DNA of 64,000 nucleotides from Halomonas rhizosphaerae (GCF_030010555.1 NZ_JASCQP010000046.1:1-64000); one strand, 5' to 3'; shown: positions 36,629 to 45,956, counted from the stretch's first letter. Made by a program: numbers and translations. Notes: a model not told the origin generated them from the sequence alone.

Positions 36629-37885
36629 ATGCAGACCAACCAACTCCTCGCCATGTTCAGCGGCGTCCTGCTGCTGCTGGGTCTGATAGCCTTCTTCCTG
36701 GGTCGTGCCAAGGCCGCGCGGGTGCGCGCCACGGGCACGGCCATGTATGCCCAGCCCGATCAGTATGCCTGGTTCGCCGTGCTCGCCACCGCCGGCCCGG
36801 CGATCACCGTGGGCGCCATCGGGGCCTTGCTGATGCTGCTGCTGGGCGCCGATATCCCCACCCTCTACCTGCTGGCCGGCAGTCTGGTGATCGCCGCCAT
36901 CGGCCTGTTGGTGGGCATGAGCCAGGTGAAGCCCGACTTTCACGCCCGCCAGGCCATCGAGCGGGTGATTCGCTGGGTGCTGGTCGCCGCGGCGATGATC
37001 TCGATCTTCACCACCTTCGGCATCCTCTTCTCCATCGTCTTCGAGGCGCTGCGCTTCTTCCAGATGCACAGCTTCTGGGACTTCATCACCGGGACCGTCT
37101 GGAACCCCGGCGCCAGCTTCCTGGCCGCCGCCGGGCGAGGCGACGAAGCGGGCAGCGCCGCGCAGTTCGGCTCGGTGCCGCTGTTCGCCGGCACCTTCAT
37201 GATCACGGCCATCGCCATGCTGGTGGCGATCCCTGTGGGCCTGCTCTCGGCCATCTACATGGCGGAGTTCGCCCCCCGTCGGGTGCGCACCCTGGCCAAG
37301 CCGACCCTCGAGGTGCTGGCCGGCATTCCCACCGTGGTCTATGGCTTCTTCGCCGCCATCACGGTGGCGCCGATCATCGTCGACGTCGCCGGCTTCTTCG
37401 GGCTGGATGCCTCCTTCAACAATGCCGTGGCGCCCGGGCTGGTGATGGGCATCATGATCATCCCCTTCATCTCCTCGCTCTCCGACGACGTGATCAATGC
37501 GGTGCCGGACAGCATGCGTCAGGGTTCCCTGGCGCTGGGCATGACCAAGGGCGAGACCATCCGCGACGTGGTCATTCCCGCGGCCCTGCCGGGGATCATC
37601 TCCGCCTCGCTGCTGGCGGTCTCGCGGGCGCTGGGCGAGACGATGATCGTGGTGATGGCGGCGGGCATGCGGCCCAACCTGACCGCCAACCCGCTGGAGG
37701 ACATGACCACGGTGACGGTGCGCATCGTCGCGGCGCTGACCGGCGACCTGGAGTTCGAGAGTGCCGAGACCCTCTCCGCCTTCGCCCTGGGCCTGGTGCT
37801 GTTTACCGTCACGCTGAGCCTGAACCTGGTGTCGGTGCTCATGATCCGCCGCTTCCGCGAGAAGTATCGCGTCAACAACCTGTAA
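36629..37885 (+). CDS. pstC: Phosphate ABC transporter permease PstC
   Basis: Inner-membrane permease of 418 residues, about 100 longer than E. coli PstC. The extra N-terminal part carries two or three additional hydrophobic segments before the conserved core (from about residue 130). The permease EAA-like loop (MTKGETIRDVVIPAALPGI) that docks PstB is clear. The long form is common in marine and halophilic gammaproteobacteria. It is followed closely by pstA. Confidence 0.9.
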   Translation: MQTNQLLAMFSGVLLLLGLIAFFLGRAKAARVRATGTAMYAQPDQYAWFAVLATAGPAITVGAIGALLMLLLGADIPTLYLLAGSLVIAAIGLLVGMSQVKPDFHARQAIERVIRWVLVAAAMISIFTTFGILFSIVFEALRFFQMHSFWDFITGTVWNPGASFLAAAGRGDEAGSAAQFGSVPLFAGTFMITAIAMLVAIPVGLLSAIYMAEFAPRRVRTLAKPTLEVLAGIPTVVYGFFAAITVAPIIVDVAGFFGLDASFNNAVAPGLVMGIMIIPFISSLSDDVINAVPDSMRQGSLALGMTKGETIRDVVIPAALPGIISASLLAVSRALGETMIVVMAAGMRPNLTANPLEDMTTVTVRIVAALTGDLEFESAETLSAFALGLVLFTVTLSLNLVSVLMIRRFREKYRVNNL

Positions 37886-37903
37886 CGCCGAGGAATCGCC
37901 GAG

Positions 37904-39070
37904 ATGAGTCAATCCTTCGACGACATCAGCGCCCAGCTGCGCCGCCGCCACCGCCAGTCGTCGCGGCTGAAGTGGATCTCCATGGGGGCCCTGGGGCTCG
38001 CCGGCCTGTTCCTGGTACTGTTCTTCGCCGACATGCTCAACAAGGGGCTGCCGGCCTTCCAGCAGACCTATGTGGAAGTGGAACTGACGTACAACGAGGA
38101 CGCGACCCGCATGGGGCGTGCCGCCATGGAGCCCGAGGATGCCAAGATCGTCAGCCGCAGCTTCGAGCGCCTGATACCGGGCATGCTGCGTGACGACCCC
38201 GACCTGCTGGGCACCACCGAGACCCGCTGGGTACTGGCCAACGGCGAGGTGGACCAGTACCTCAAGGGCAACCGCAACAAGCTCAGCGAGGCCGAACGGC
38301 AAGCGGTCGACGAGAAGGTCGAGAGCGGCCAGGTGGCCCTGAAGTTCAATACCACCTTCTTCACCGAGGGTGACTCCAAGATGTCCGAGCGTGCCGGCAT
38401 CATGGCCGCCGCCGTGGGCACGGTGATGACCATGCTGGTGACGCTGGCGATCGCCTTTCCCATCGGCGTGATGACGGCGGTCTACCTGGAGGAGTTCGCC
38501 CCGGACAACCGCCTGACCCAGATCATCGAGATCAACATCAACAACCTGGCGGCGATCCCTTCGATCCTGTTCGGCCTGCTGGGCCTGGCGATCTTCATCA
38601 ACTTCTTCGGGGTGCCGCGCTCCTCGCCGCTGGTGGGCGGCATGACCCTGGCGCTGATGACCCTGCCGGTGATCATCATCGCCACCCGCACGGCGCTGCG
38701 CAGCGTGCCGGACTCGATTCGCCACGCCGCCTTCGGCGTCGGCTGCTCGCGCTGGCAGGTGGTGCGTGACCACGTGCTGCCGCTGGCCATGCCGGGGATC
38801 ATGACCGGCTCGATCATCGGCCTGGCCCAGGCCATGGGCGAGACCGCACCGCTGATCATCGTCGGCATGGTGGCCTTCATCCCCGACGTGGGCGCCTCCT
38901 TCACCCAGGCCGCCACCGTGCTGCCAGCGCAGGTCTTCACCTGGGCGGGGGAGCCGGAGCAGGCCTTCGTCGAGAAGACCGCCGGGGGGATCCTGGTGCT
39001 GCTGGCGATCCTGATCTTCCTCAACGCCACCGCCGTCGTCCTGCGCAAGAAGTTCGAGCGCCGCTGGTAG
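37904..39070 (+). CDS. pstA: Phosphate ABC transporter permease PstA
   Basis: Permease partner of PstC, 388 residues. One helix near the N-terminus is followed by a soluble, probably periplasmic, insert (about 45-155), then the conserved five-helix permease core with the ATPase-docking loop at GVGCSRWQVVRDHVLP. The start is 18 bases after the pstC stop, so it is in the same operon. Like PstC it is longer than the E. coli protein. Confidence 0.9.
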   Translation: MSQSFDDISAQLRRRHRQSSRLKWISMGALGLAGLFLVLFFADMLNKGLPAFQQTYVEVELTYNEDATRMGRAAMEPEDAKIVSRSFERLIPGMLRDDPDLLGTTETRWVLANGEVDQYLKGNRNKLSEAERQAVDEKVESGQVALKFNTTFFTEGDSKMSERAGIMAAAVGTVMTMLVTLAIAFPIGVMTAVYLEEFAPDNRLTQIIEININNLAAIPSILFGLLGLAIFINFFGVPRSSPLVGGMTLALMTLPVIIIATRTALRSVPDSIRHAAFGVGCSRWQVVRDHVLPLAMPGIMTGSIIGLAQAMGETAPLIIVGMVAFIPDVGASFTQAATVLPAQVFTWAGEPEQAFVEKTAGGILVLLAILIFLNATAVVLRKKFERRW

Positions 39071-39098
39071 GCCACGCTACGTTACAGGGTATCCACAG

Positions 39099-39959
39099 AT
39101 GAACATTCACGTTGCCGAGCGGAGTACCGCGCCGATGTCACGTCACGAAAGCTCCCGTCCCGAACCCGGCCAGCCGGTGACCCGCAATACCGACGCCCAC
39201 CACGAGCTGAGCATTCGCGTCCGCGACCTCAGCCTCTGGTACGGCCAGAGCCAGGCGTTGAAGAACATCAACATCGATGTCTACCAGAAGAACATCACGG
39301 CCCTGATCGGGCCCTCGGGCTGCGGCAAGTCCACCTTCCTGCGCTGCCTGAATCGCATGAACGACCTGATCCCCAGCGTGCGAATCGAGGGGCTGGTGGA
39401 AATGGACGGCCGCGACGTCAATGCCGCCAAGATGGACGAGGTGGCCCTGCGCCGCCGGGTGGGCATGGTCTTCCAGAAGCCCAATCCCTTTCCCAAGTCG
39501 ATCTACGACAATGTCGTCTATGCGCCGCGCATGCACGACCTGGTGAGCCGCAAGCCGGAGCAGGACGAACTGGTGGAGAAGGCGCTGCGCGACGCCGGCC
39601 TGTGGGAGGAGGTCAAGGACAAGCTGCACCAGCCGGGCACGTCGCTCTCCGGTGGCCAGCAGCAGCGCCTGTGCATCGCCCGCGCCATCGCCGTGCAGCC
39701 CGACGTGATCCTCATGGACGAGCCCACCTCGGCGCTGGACCCGATCTCCACGGCGACCATTGAGGACCTGATGGACAAGCTCAAGCAGCAGTTCACCATC
39801 ATCACCGTGACCCACAACATGCAGCAGGCGGCGCGGGTGGCCGACTACACGGCCTTCTTCCACCTCGGCGAGATCATCGAGTACAACGACACCCGGACGA
39901 TGTTCGCCAACCCGGCCACCAAGAAGGCGGAAGACTACATCACCGGCCGCTACGGCTGA
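39099..39959 (+). CDS. pstB: Phosphate ABC transporter ATPase PstB
   Basis: ATPase of 286 residues that drives PstSCA. Walker A GPSGCGKST, the signature LSGGQQQR, Walker B VILMDEPTSALD and the switch His in VTHNM are complete, and the PstB-specific FQKPNPFPKSIYDN loop is present. The N-terminal 40 residues before the core are polar and poorly conserved, so a later start is possible. phoU normally follows pstB but is absent here; a chromate transporter gene follows 19 bases later. Confidence 0.95.
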   Translation: MNIHVAERSTAPMSRHESSRPEPGQPVTRNTDAHHELSIRVRDLSLWYGQSQALKNINIDVYQKNITALIGPSGCGKSTFLRCLNRMNDLIPSVRIEGLVEMDGRDVNAAKMDEVALRRRVGMVFQKPNPFPKSIYDNVVYAPRMHDLVSRKPEQDELVEKALRDAGLWEEVKDKLHQPGTSLSGGQQQRLCIARAIAVQPDVILMDEPTSALDPISTATIEDLMDKLKQQFTIITVTHNMQQAARVADYTAFFHLGEIIEYNDTRTMFANPATKKAEDYITGRYG

Positions 39960-39978
39960 GCGTGGACGAGCCCCGGCC

Positions 39979-41181
39979 ATGACCCGCTCGCCAGCCCATG
40001 GAGGCCGACGCCGGGAGGTCTTCCAGGCCTTCCTGCTGCTGGGCCTGACCTCGTTCGGTGGCCCCGTCGCGCACCTGGGCTACTTTCGCCACGAGTTCGT
40101 GACGCGTCGGCACTGGCTCGGCCAGCGGGACTATGCCGACCTGGTGGCGCTCTGCCAGTTCTTGCCCGGGCCGGCCAGCAGCCAGGTGGGTTTCGCCCTC
40201 GGCCTGCTGCGGGCCGGGCCCTGGGGCGCCGCCCTGGCCTGGCTGGCCTTCACCCTCCCGTCGGCGTTGCTGCTGGTGGCCTTCGCCCTGGGCGCGAGCC
40301 TGTTCGACGGCCCCGTTGGCGCGGGGCTGGTCCACGGCCTTAAGGTGGCGGCGGTGGCCATCGTCGCCCAGGCCGTCTGGGGCATGGCGCAGGGCCTCTG
40401 CCCGGACCGGCGTCGCGCGGGCATCGCGCTGGCCGCGGTCTTCAGCGTGGTGCTGGTGGGTGGTCCCCTGGGCCAGGTGATGGCGATCCTGGCGGGGGCG
40501 CTGGCCGGCCTGGCGCTGTGTCGCCGCGGCGGCGGGGATACTCCTCCAGCGCCGCTGGCGCTGCCGGTGTCCCATCGGGTCGGTGGCCTTGCCCTGGTGG
40601 TCTTCCTGTTGCTGCTGGGGGGATTGCCGCTGCTGGCCCTCGCCACCGCCTCGTCGACGCTCGACCTGCTGGATGCCTTCTACCGGGCCGGGGCCCTGGT
40701 GTTCGGCGGGGGGCACGTGGTGCTGCCGCTGCTCGAGGCCGAGGTGGTGCAGTCGGGCTGGGTCTCGCCGGCGTCCTTCCTGGCCGGTTATGGCGCCGCC
40801 CAGGCGGTGCCTGGCCCCTTGTTCACCTTCGCGGCCTATCTGGGCAGCGTGATGGGCGTCGGACCCGGCGGGCTCCCTGGCGCCGCCCTGGCACTGGTCA
40901 CCATCTTCGTGCCGGGATTGCTGTTGCTGGTGGCCGTGATGCCGTTCTGGGAGACCTTGCGCCACCGGGCTAGCGCCCAATCGGCGATGCGCGGCGCCAA
41001 TGCCGCCGTGGTGGGCATCCTGGGCGTCGCGCTCTACGACCCGCTCTGGACCGGCGTCATCCTCGGGCCCGAGCAGTTCGCCCTGGCCCTGGCTGGCTTC
41101 CTGCTGCTGGTGCGCTGGCAGCTGCCCGCCTGGGCCGTGGTGGCGCTGCTGGCCGTGTCGGGCGTCTTTATCGCCCCTTGA
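39979..41181 (+). CDS. chrA: ChrA-type chromate transporter
   Basis: Inner-membrane protein of 400 residues with two homologous CHR domains, the bidomain form. Each half starts with the family pattern: FLLLGLTSFGGPVAHLGYF with LCQFLPGPASSQVG, and later AGALVFGGGHVVLPLL with AQAVPGPLF. ChrA exports chromate, an oxyanion that enters by sulfate uptake. It lies 19 bases after pstB, in the place usually held by phoU, and may be read from the pst promoter. Chromate specificity is inferred from family. Confidence 0.85.
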   Translation: MTRSPAHGGRRREVFQAFLLLGLTSFGGPVAHLGYFRHEFVTRRHWLGQRDYADLVALCQFLPGPASSQVGFALGLLRAGPWGAALAWLAFTLPSALLLVAFALGASLFDGPVGAGLVHGLKVAAVAIVAQAVWGMAQGLCPDRRRAGIALAAVFSVVLVGGPLGQVMAILAGALAGLALCRRGGGDTPPAPLALPVSHRVGGLALVVFLLLLGGLPLLALATASSTLDLLDAFYRAGALVFGGGHVVLPLLEAEVVQSGWVSPASFLAGYGAAQAVPGPLFTFAAYLGSVMGVGPGGLPGAALALVTIFVPGLLLLVAVMPFWETLRHRASAQSAMRGANAAVVGILGVALYDPLWTGVILGPEQFALALAGFLLLVRWQLPAWAVVALLAVSGVFIAP

Positions 41182-41195
41182 TGGCTGTCACCAGA

Positions 41196-41233
41196 TTGAC
41201 ATCTGGCGCTGTTATATATGAAATTCCATATAT
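41196..41233 (+). promoter_or_regulatory. arsC promoter with ArsR-type operator
   Basis: A consensus TTGACA (41196-41201) is followed by ATATATG-AAATTC-CATATAT (41214-41233), an interrupted palindrome overlapping the expected -10 region. The same palindrome form recurs before two other arsenic genes in the window. Confidence 0.75.
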
Positions 41234-41248
41234 TCAGGAGCCTCTTCC

Positions 41249-41671
41249 ATGGCCAAACAGCGCGTGCTCTTTCTCTGCAATGCCAATGCTGCCCGCTCGC
41301 TGATGGGCGAGGCGCTGCTGCGCCATATGGCCGGCGACCGGTTCGAGGCTTACAGCGCGGGCAGTGAGCCTGATACCCCCGCCGCGATGACCCTGGCGGC
41401 ATTGAAGAAGCAGGGGATTTCCACCGAGGGGCTGGCCAGCCAGTCACTGGACGACTTCGCCGGCGAACATTTCAACGCCGTCGTCGTGCTGTGCGACAAG
41501 GCCCAGCAGGCCTGCCGCGACTGGCAGGGCGAAAGCGACGAGCACCTCTACTGGGATATTCGCGACCCGCGCCTGATCGGTCGTGCCGATGCCTACGAGC
41601 AGGCCCTCAACGAGATTCGTCACCGCCTCTCGCTGTGGCTGCAGATCAAGGCCCGCGACGATCAGGCCTGA
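41249..41671 (+). CDS. arsC: Arsenate reductase, thioredoxin-coupled type
   Basis: Protein of 140 residues on the low-molecular-weight tyrosine phosphatase fold. The P-loop is Cys10 to Arg16 (CNANAARS). Cys82 and Cys89 are the redox shuttle residues, at the same numbers as in S. aureus pI258 ArsC, and Asp106 lies in WDIRDP. It reduces arsenate to arsenite with thioredoxin as donor. It is the first gene after an ArsR-type operator and precedes the GAPDH-arsJ pair. Confidence 0.9.
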   Translation: MAKQRVLFLCNANAARSLMGEALLRHMAGDRFEAYSAGSEPDTPAAMTLAALKKQGISTEGLASQSLDDFAGEHFNAVVVLCDKAQQACRDWQGESDEHLYWDIRDPRLIGRADAYEQALNEIRHRLSLWLQIKARDDQA

Positions 41672-41694
41672 GGGGTCGGCAACCCCCCCATTTT
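41672..41694 (+). terminator. Weak hairpin with T-rich tail after arsC
   Basis: GGGGT and ACCCC enclose a five-base loop and are followed by CCCATTTT. The short stem suggests at most partial termination between arsC and the GAPDH gene. Confidence 0.3.
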
Positions 41695-41713
41695 CTTTCA
41701 TCCGGAGAGCAAC

Positions 41714-42730
41714 ATGACCCTACGTATCGGCATCAACGGCTTCGGGCGCATCGGCCGCCTGGTGCTGCGCAGCCTCTGGCCCCGCGTCGCGGCGGGCGAG
41801 GTCGAGCTTTCGCGCATCAATGACCCGGGCGGTGATGCCGCCACCTTCGCCCACCTGCTGGAGTTTGACTCGGTCCACGGCCAGTGGTCGCCGGGGCAGG
41901 GCATCCAGGCCGAGGCCGATGCCATCGTCATCGATGGCCACCGCATCGCCTTCAGCGCGCACAGGGCGCTGGACGAGGGCGACTGGTCCGGCTGTCAGGT
42001 GGCCATCGAGTGCTCCGGCAAGATGAAGACAACGGAGGCGCTTCAGGCCTACCTGGACCAGGGCGTCGAGCGGGTGGTGGTCAGCGCGCCGGTGAAGGAG
42101 GAGGGCGTGCTCAACGTGGTGGTGGGCGTCAACGACGACAAGTACGACCCGGACCTCCATCGCATCGTCACCGCCGCAAGTTGCACCACCAACTGCCTGG
42201 CCCCGGTGGTCAAGGTGATCCACGAGACCTACGGCATCCGCCACGGCTCCATGACCACGGTGCACGACATCACCAACACCCAGACGATCCTCGATGCCCC
42301 GCACAAGGACCTGCGCCGGGCCCGCGCCTGCGGCATGAGCCTGATCCCCACCACCACCGGCTCGGCCAAGGCGATCACCGCCATCTTCCCGGAGCTTACT
42401 GGCAAACTGAATGGCCACGCCATCCGCGTGCCGCTGGCCAACGCCTCGCTCACCGACATGGTCTTCGAGCTCGAGCGTGAGGTGACCGTGGAGGAGGTCA
42501 ACGCGACGCTCAAGGCCGCCGCCGAGGGCGAGCTTGCCGGCATCCTGGGCTATGAAGAGCGCCCGCTGGTCTCCATCGACTACCGCACCGACCCGCGCAG
42601 CGCGATCATCGATGCGCTCTCCACCATGGTGATCAACGGCACCCAGCTCAAGCTCTACGCCTGGTACGACAACGAATGGGGCTACGCCAACCGCACCGCC
42701 GAGCTGGCCATGAAGGTGGGGCGTGGTTGA
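41714..42730 (+). CDS. ArsJ-associated glyceraldehyde-3-phosphate dehydrogenase
   Basis: GAPDH-family enzyme of 338 residues with the NAD motif INGFGRIGR and catalytic Cys157 in ASCTTNC. In ars operons such enzymes use arsenate in place of phosphate and form 1-arseno-3-phosphoglycerate. That product is exported by ArsJ, where it falls apart to arsenate. The arsJ gene overlaps this one by eight bases, which decides the assignment over a glycolytic role. Its N-terminus carries NDPGGDAATFAHLLEFDS, as in ArsJ-linked copies. Confidence 0.9.
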   Translation: MTLRIGINGFGRIGRLVLRSLWPRVAAGEVELSRINDPGGDAATFAHLLEFDSVHGQWSPGQGIQAEADAIVIDGHRIAFSAHRALDEGDWSGCQVAIECSGKMKTTEALQAYLDQGVERVVVSAPVKEEGVLNVVVGVNDDKYDPDLHRIVTAASCTTNCLAPVVKVIHETYGIRHGSMTTVHDITNTQTILDAPHKDLRRARACGMSLIPTTTGSAKAITAIFPELTGKLNGHAIRVPLANASLTDMVFELEREVTVEEVNATLKAAAEGELAGILGYEERPLVSIDYRTDPRSAIIDALSTMVINGTQLKLYAWYDNEWGYANRTAELAMKVGRG

Positions 42731-43952
42731 ATCGCTCAGCACACGACTCAAGTCGCTGCCCTTCGAGGTACGTCAGTACCTGCTGATCACCGGCAATTAC
42801 TGGGCCTTCACCCTGACCGACGGCGCCCTGCGCATGCTGGTGGTGCTCCACTTCCACCAGCTGGGCTACTCGCCGCTCGAGGTGGCGCTGCTGTTCCTCT
42901 TCTACGAGGCCTTCGGGGTGGTCACCAACCTGGTGGGGGGGTGGCTGGGCGCCCGCCTGGGGCTCAACCGCACCATGAACGCGGGGCTTGCGCTGCAGAT
43001 CGTGGCGCTTTGCATGCTGATGGTGCCCGCCGCGGCGCTGACCGTGCCCTGGGTGATGGCGGCCCAGGCACTCTCGGGCATTGCCAAGGACCTCAACAAG
43101 ATGAGCGCCAAGAGCGCGGTCAAGGTGCTGGTGCCCAGGGACAGTCCCAGCGCCGGCAGTGCCCTCTACCGCTGGGTGGCGATCCTCACCGGGTCCAAGA
43201 ACGCCCTCAAGGGGGCGGGCTTCTTCCTCGGCGGGGTGTTGCTGTCGCTGATCGGCTTCCGTGGTGCGGTGATCGCCATGGCGGTGATGCTGGTGGCGGT
43301 ACTCGCCCTGTCGCTGGCCCGGCTCAAGGCCGACCTGGGCCGCCAGAAGCGCAAGCCCAGGTTCAGCGAGGTGTTCTCGAAGTCGCGGGCCATCAACGTG
43401 CTCTCGGCGGCAAGGCTGTGCCTGTTCGCCTCACGGGACGTCTGGTTCGTGGTGGCGCTGCCGGTGTTTCTCTACGACCAGCACGGCTGGAGCCACTGGA
43501 CGGTGGGCGGCCTGCTGGCCGTGTGGGTGATCGGCTACGGCGGCGTGCAGACCCAGGCGCCGCGCCTCACCGGCCTGGTCAAGGGCGGGGCACGGGGCGT
43601 CACTGTGGCCTGGGCCCTGGCGCTTGCCGGCCTGCCGGCGCTGCTGGCGCTGCTGCCCCTGGCCGAGGTCGGCTGGCTGGTGGCGGGCCTGCTGGCCTTC
43701 GGCGTGCTGTTCGCCATCAACTCCAGCTGGCACAGCTACCTGATTGTTCACTACGCGCGCGCCGACGGCGTTTCCATGGACGTGGGCTTCTACTACATGG
43801 CCAACGCCATGGGGCGCCTGCTGGGGACCCTGCTCTCCGGCTGGGTCTATCAGGTCTACGGCCTGACCGCCTGCCTGTGGATCTCGTCCGCCCTGGTGGC
43901 GGCCAGCGCGCTGATGGCCCTGGCGCTGCCGCGGGAGGCGACGGGACGGTGA
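42723..43952 (+). CDS. arsJ: ArsJ organoarsenical exporter (MFS)
   Basis: Major-facilitator protein of 409 residues with about twelve helices. ArsJ exports 1-arseno-3-phosphoglycerate made by the adjoining GAPDH, giving resistance to arsenate without reduction. The family-typical opening VRQYLLITGNYWAFTLTDGA is present. The start is a GTG inside the GAPDH gene. The arsR gene follows after 130 bases on the same strand. Confidence 0.9.
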   Translation: MVESLSTRLKSLPFEVRQYLLITGNYWAFTLTDGALRMLVVLHFHQLGYSPLEVALLFLFYEAFGVVTNLVGGWLGARLGLNRTMNAGLALQIVALCMLMVPAAALTVPWVMAAQALSGIAKDLNKMSAKSAVKVLVPRDSPSAGSALYRWVAILTGSKNALKGAGFFLGGVLLSLIGFRGAVIAMAVMLVAVLALSLARLKADLGRQKRKPRFSEVFSKSRAINVLSAARLCLFASRDVWFVVALPVFLYDQHGWSHWTVGGLLAVWVIGYGGVQTQAPRLTGLVKGGARGVTVAWALALAGLPALLALLPLAEVGWLVAGLLAFGVLFAINSSWHSYLIVHYARADGVSMDVGFYYMANAMGRLLGTLLSGWVYQVYGLTACLWISSALVAASALMALALPREATGR

Positions 43953-44082
43953 GGTGATGAGGCGCCGATATCCCCTGCGCGGGTTGACCCTGACGCTGGG
44001 GACCACCCAGCCCCCGGCCGCTGTCGACATGCTGCGCTTTGACGTAAAGTGAGTAGGGTTTTGATCACGAAGGATAACGCCA

Positions 44083-44436
44083 TTGACTCAGCTTGATCCT
44101 GCTCGATTGTTCAAGTGCCTGGGCGACGACACCCGCCTGACGCTGACGCTGCTGATTCGCTGCGAGGAGGAACTGTGCGTCTGCGAGATGACCCATGCCC
44201 TGGAGGAATCCCAGCCCAAGGTATCGCGTCACCTGGCCCAATTGCGTAACTGCGGCCTGCTCAGCGACCGCCGAGAAGGTCAGTGGGTCTACTACCGCCT
44301 GGCGTCGGCGCTGCCCGACTGGATAGAGAACGTGCTGAAGGCCGCTCAGCAGGGCCACGCCGATCGCCTGGCCCTTTTACAGCATCGTCTGGCCGGCATG
44401 GGCAATCGGCCCGATCGTCGCCTGGCCATGTGTTGA
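44083..44436 (+). CDS. arsR: ArsR arsenite-responsive repressor
   Basis: SmtB/ArsR-family winged-helix repressor of 117 residues. The arsenite-binding pair is Cys32 and Cys34 in ELCVCEM, at the R773 ArsR positions; the third Cys (37) is a Thr here. The recognition helix is SQPKVSRHLAQL. The start is TTG, preceded by AAGGA. It is the only ArsR in the window and lacks a copy of the shared operator directly upstream, so it may be read from the arsC promoter through arsJ. Confidence 0.9.
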   Translation: MTQLDPARLFKCLGDDTRLTLTLLIRCEEELCVCEMTHALEESQPKVSRHLAQLRNCGLLSDRREGQWVYYRLASALPDWIENVLKAAQQGHADRLALLQHRLAGMGNRPDRRLAMC

Positions 44437-44592
44437 GGCGAAGCCGGCGTTCACTCTTCCTTCCACGACGGGCTTTCCATTTTTCTCGGCCATTTTCGAC
44501 TAGCCTTGCATCATACTGCTGGAGCCTTTCAAGTGTGACCCCCGTGTCATCGCGCTTGTGAAAGGTCATGGCATCTGTCGGAGCTTTCATCA

Positions 44593-45534
44593 GTGGAATT
44601 CAAGGATTACTACCAGGTGCTCGGGGTGGCGAAGACCGCGACGGCCGAGGAAATCAAGAAGGCCTACCGCAAGCTGGCGCGCAAGTTTCATCCCGATGTC
44701 AGCAAGGAGCCCGAAGCCGAACAGCGTATGCAGGAGATTAATGAGGCCAAGGCGGTGCTGACCGATCCGGAGAAGCGTCTCGCCTATGACCAGTTGGCTC
44801 AGCAGTATCGGTCGGGCCAGGATTTCCAGCCGCCGCCGGACTGGGATGCGGGCTTCGAATACAGCGGTCGTGGTTTCGAGGAGGCCGACCTCGGTGAGTT
44901 CAGCGACTTCTTCGCCAACCTGTTCGGCCAGGGTGGCCGGGCAGGGCGAGGCAGACGCGGCTATCAGATGCGCGGGGAGGATCGCCACGCCAAGGTCTTC
45001 ATCGACCTGGCGGACGCCTTCCAGGGCGCGACCCGGGCGATCACCCTGCAAGTGCCCCAGGTCGACGCGCAAGGACGTGTGGTCTCCCGGGACCACACCC
45101 TGAGCGTGCGTATCCCCAGGGGCGTGAAGGAGGGCCAGCACATCCGCCTCTCGGGGCAGGGCAGCCCGGGTGTCGGCGGTGGCCCGGCGGGTGACCTCTA
45201 TCTGGAGATCCACTTCACGCCGGATTCGCGTTATCGGGTCGAGGGGCGGGATGTGTATCAAACGGTGCCGGTGACCCCCTGGGAGGCCGCTCTGGGAGCC
45301 AGCATCGAAACCCCGACTCCCTCGGGGGCGGTGAAGCTCAAGGTGCCTGCCGGGTCACAGACCGGTCGCCGCTTGCGCCTGAAGGGGCGGGGTATTCCTG
45401 GGCCGGAGCCGGGGGATCTGTATGTGGAGCTCGAGGTGGTGCTGCCCCCGGCCGATACCGACAAGGCACGGGAACTCTACAAGACCATGGCGCATGAACT
45501 CGCGTTCGATCCGCGCCAACGGAGGGGAGGCTAG
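44593..45534 (+). CDS. cbpA: CbpA, DnaJ-like co-chaperone
   Basis: Co-chaperone of 313 residues, near the 306 of E. coli CbpA. The J domain (1-70) includes the HPD triad. A Gly/Phe-containing linker (about 75-120) and two substrate-binding beta domains follow, and there is no zinc finger. It stimulates DnaK and also binds curved DNA. The start is GTG at 44593. The next gene, four bases on, encodes its inhibitor CbpM, so the pair is complete. Confidence 0.9.
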   Translation: MEFKDYYQVLGVAKTATAEEIKKAYRKLARKFHPDVSKEPEAEQRMQEINEAKAVLTDPEKRLAYDQLAQQYRSGQDFQPPPDWDAGFEYSGRGFEEADLGEFSDFFANLFGQGGRAGRGRRGYQMRGEDRHAKVFIDLADAFQGATRAITLQVPQVDAQGRVVSRDHTLSVRIPRGVKEGQHIRLSGQGSPGVGGGPAGDLYLEIHFTPDSRYRVEGRDVYQTVPVTPWEAALGASIETPTPSGAVKLKVPAGSQTGRRLRLKGRGIPGPEPGDLYVELEVVLPPADTDKARELYKTMAHELAFDPRQRRGG

Positions 45535-45537
45535 GAG

Positions 45538-45870
45538 ATGGCGCAGCAGCGTATCGTCAGCGGCGAACTGATCGACGAGGCGACCCTGACCCTCGAGGAC
45601 CTGGCGCGCGCCTGCTCGGTGGAAACCGATTGGGTGGTCGAGCGCATCGAGAGCGGCCTGCTGGCCGATGGTTCGCCCTATGTGGCGAGTTGGCGCTTTA
45701 CCAGTCGTGACCTGACCCGTGCCCGACGGATGCGTCAGCTGGAACGTGACTTCGAGGCAGCGCCCGAACTCGCCGCCCTGGCCGCCGACCTGATCGAGGA
45801 GAACCAGCGCCTGAGGGAGCGGCTGCGGGCCGCGGGACTGGTGGATGACCCAGCACCGCCTGAAAGGTGA
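45538..45870 (+). CDS. cbpM: CbpM, CbpA modulator
   Basis: Protein of 110 residues with a MerR-like N-terminal fold (TLEDLARACSVETDWVVERI) and a C-terminal helix (LIEENQRLRERLRA). It binds the J domain of CbpA and blocks its interaction with DnaK. Only three bases separate it from cbpA. It ends in a short gap before the convergent thioredoxin-like gene. Confidence 0.85.
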   Translation: MAQQRIVSGELIDEATLTLEDLARACSVETDWVVERIESGLLADGSPYVASWRFTSRDLTRARRMRQLERDFEAAPELAALAADLIEENQRLRERLRAAGLVDDPAPPER

Positions 45871-45956
45871 GATGGCGCCGCCGCCCGGGTCAAGGGGCCG
45901 GCACCTCACACAGGTCAGGCAGTCCGCTGCCGGTCGATTCTCGAAGGCTAGCGGGC

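Noticed and set aside
36419..38773. A 784-codon His/Gly-rich frame antisense to pstC and pstA
   Set aside because: Same cause; the composition mirrors the permease codons and no start signal is present.
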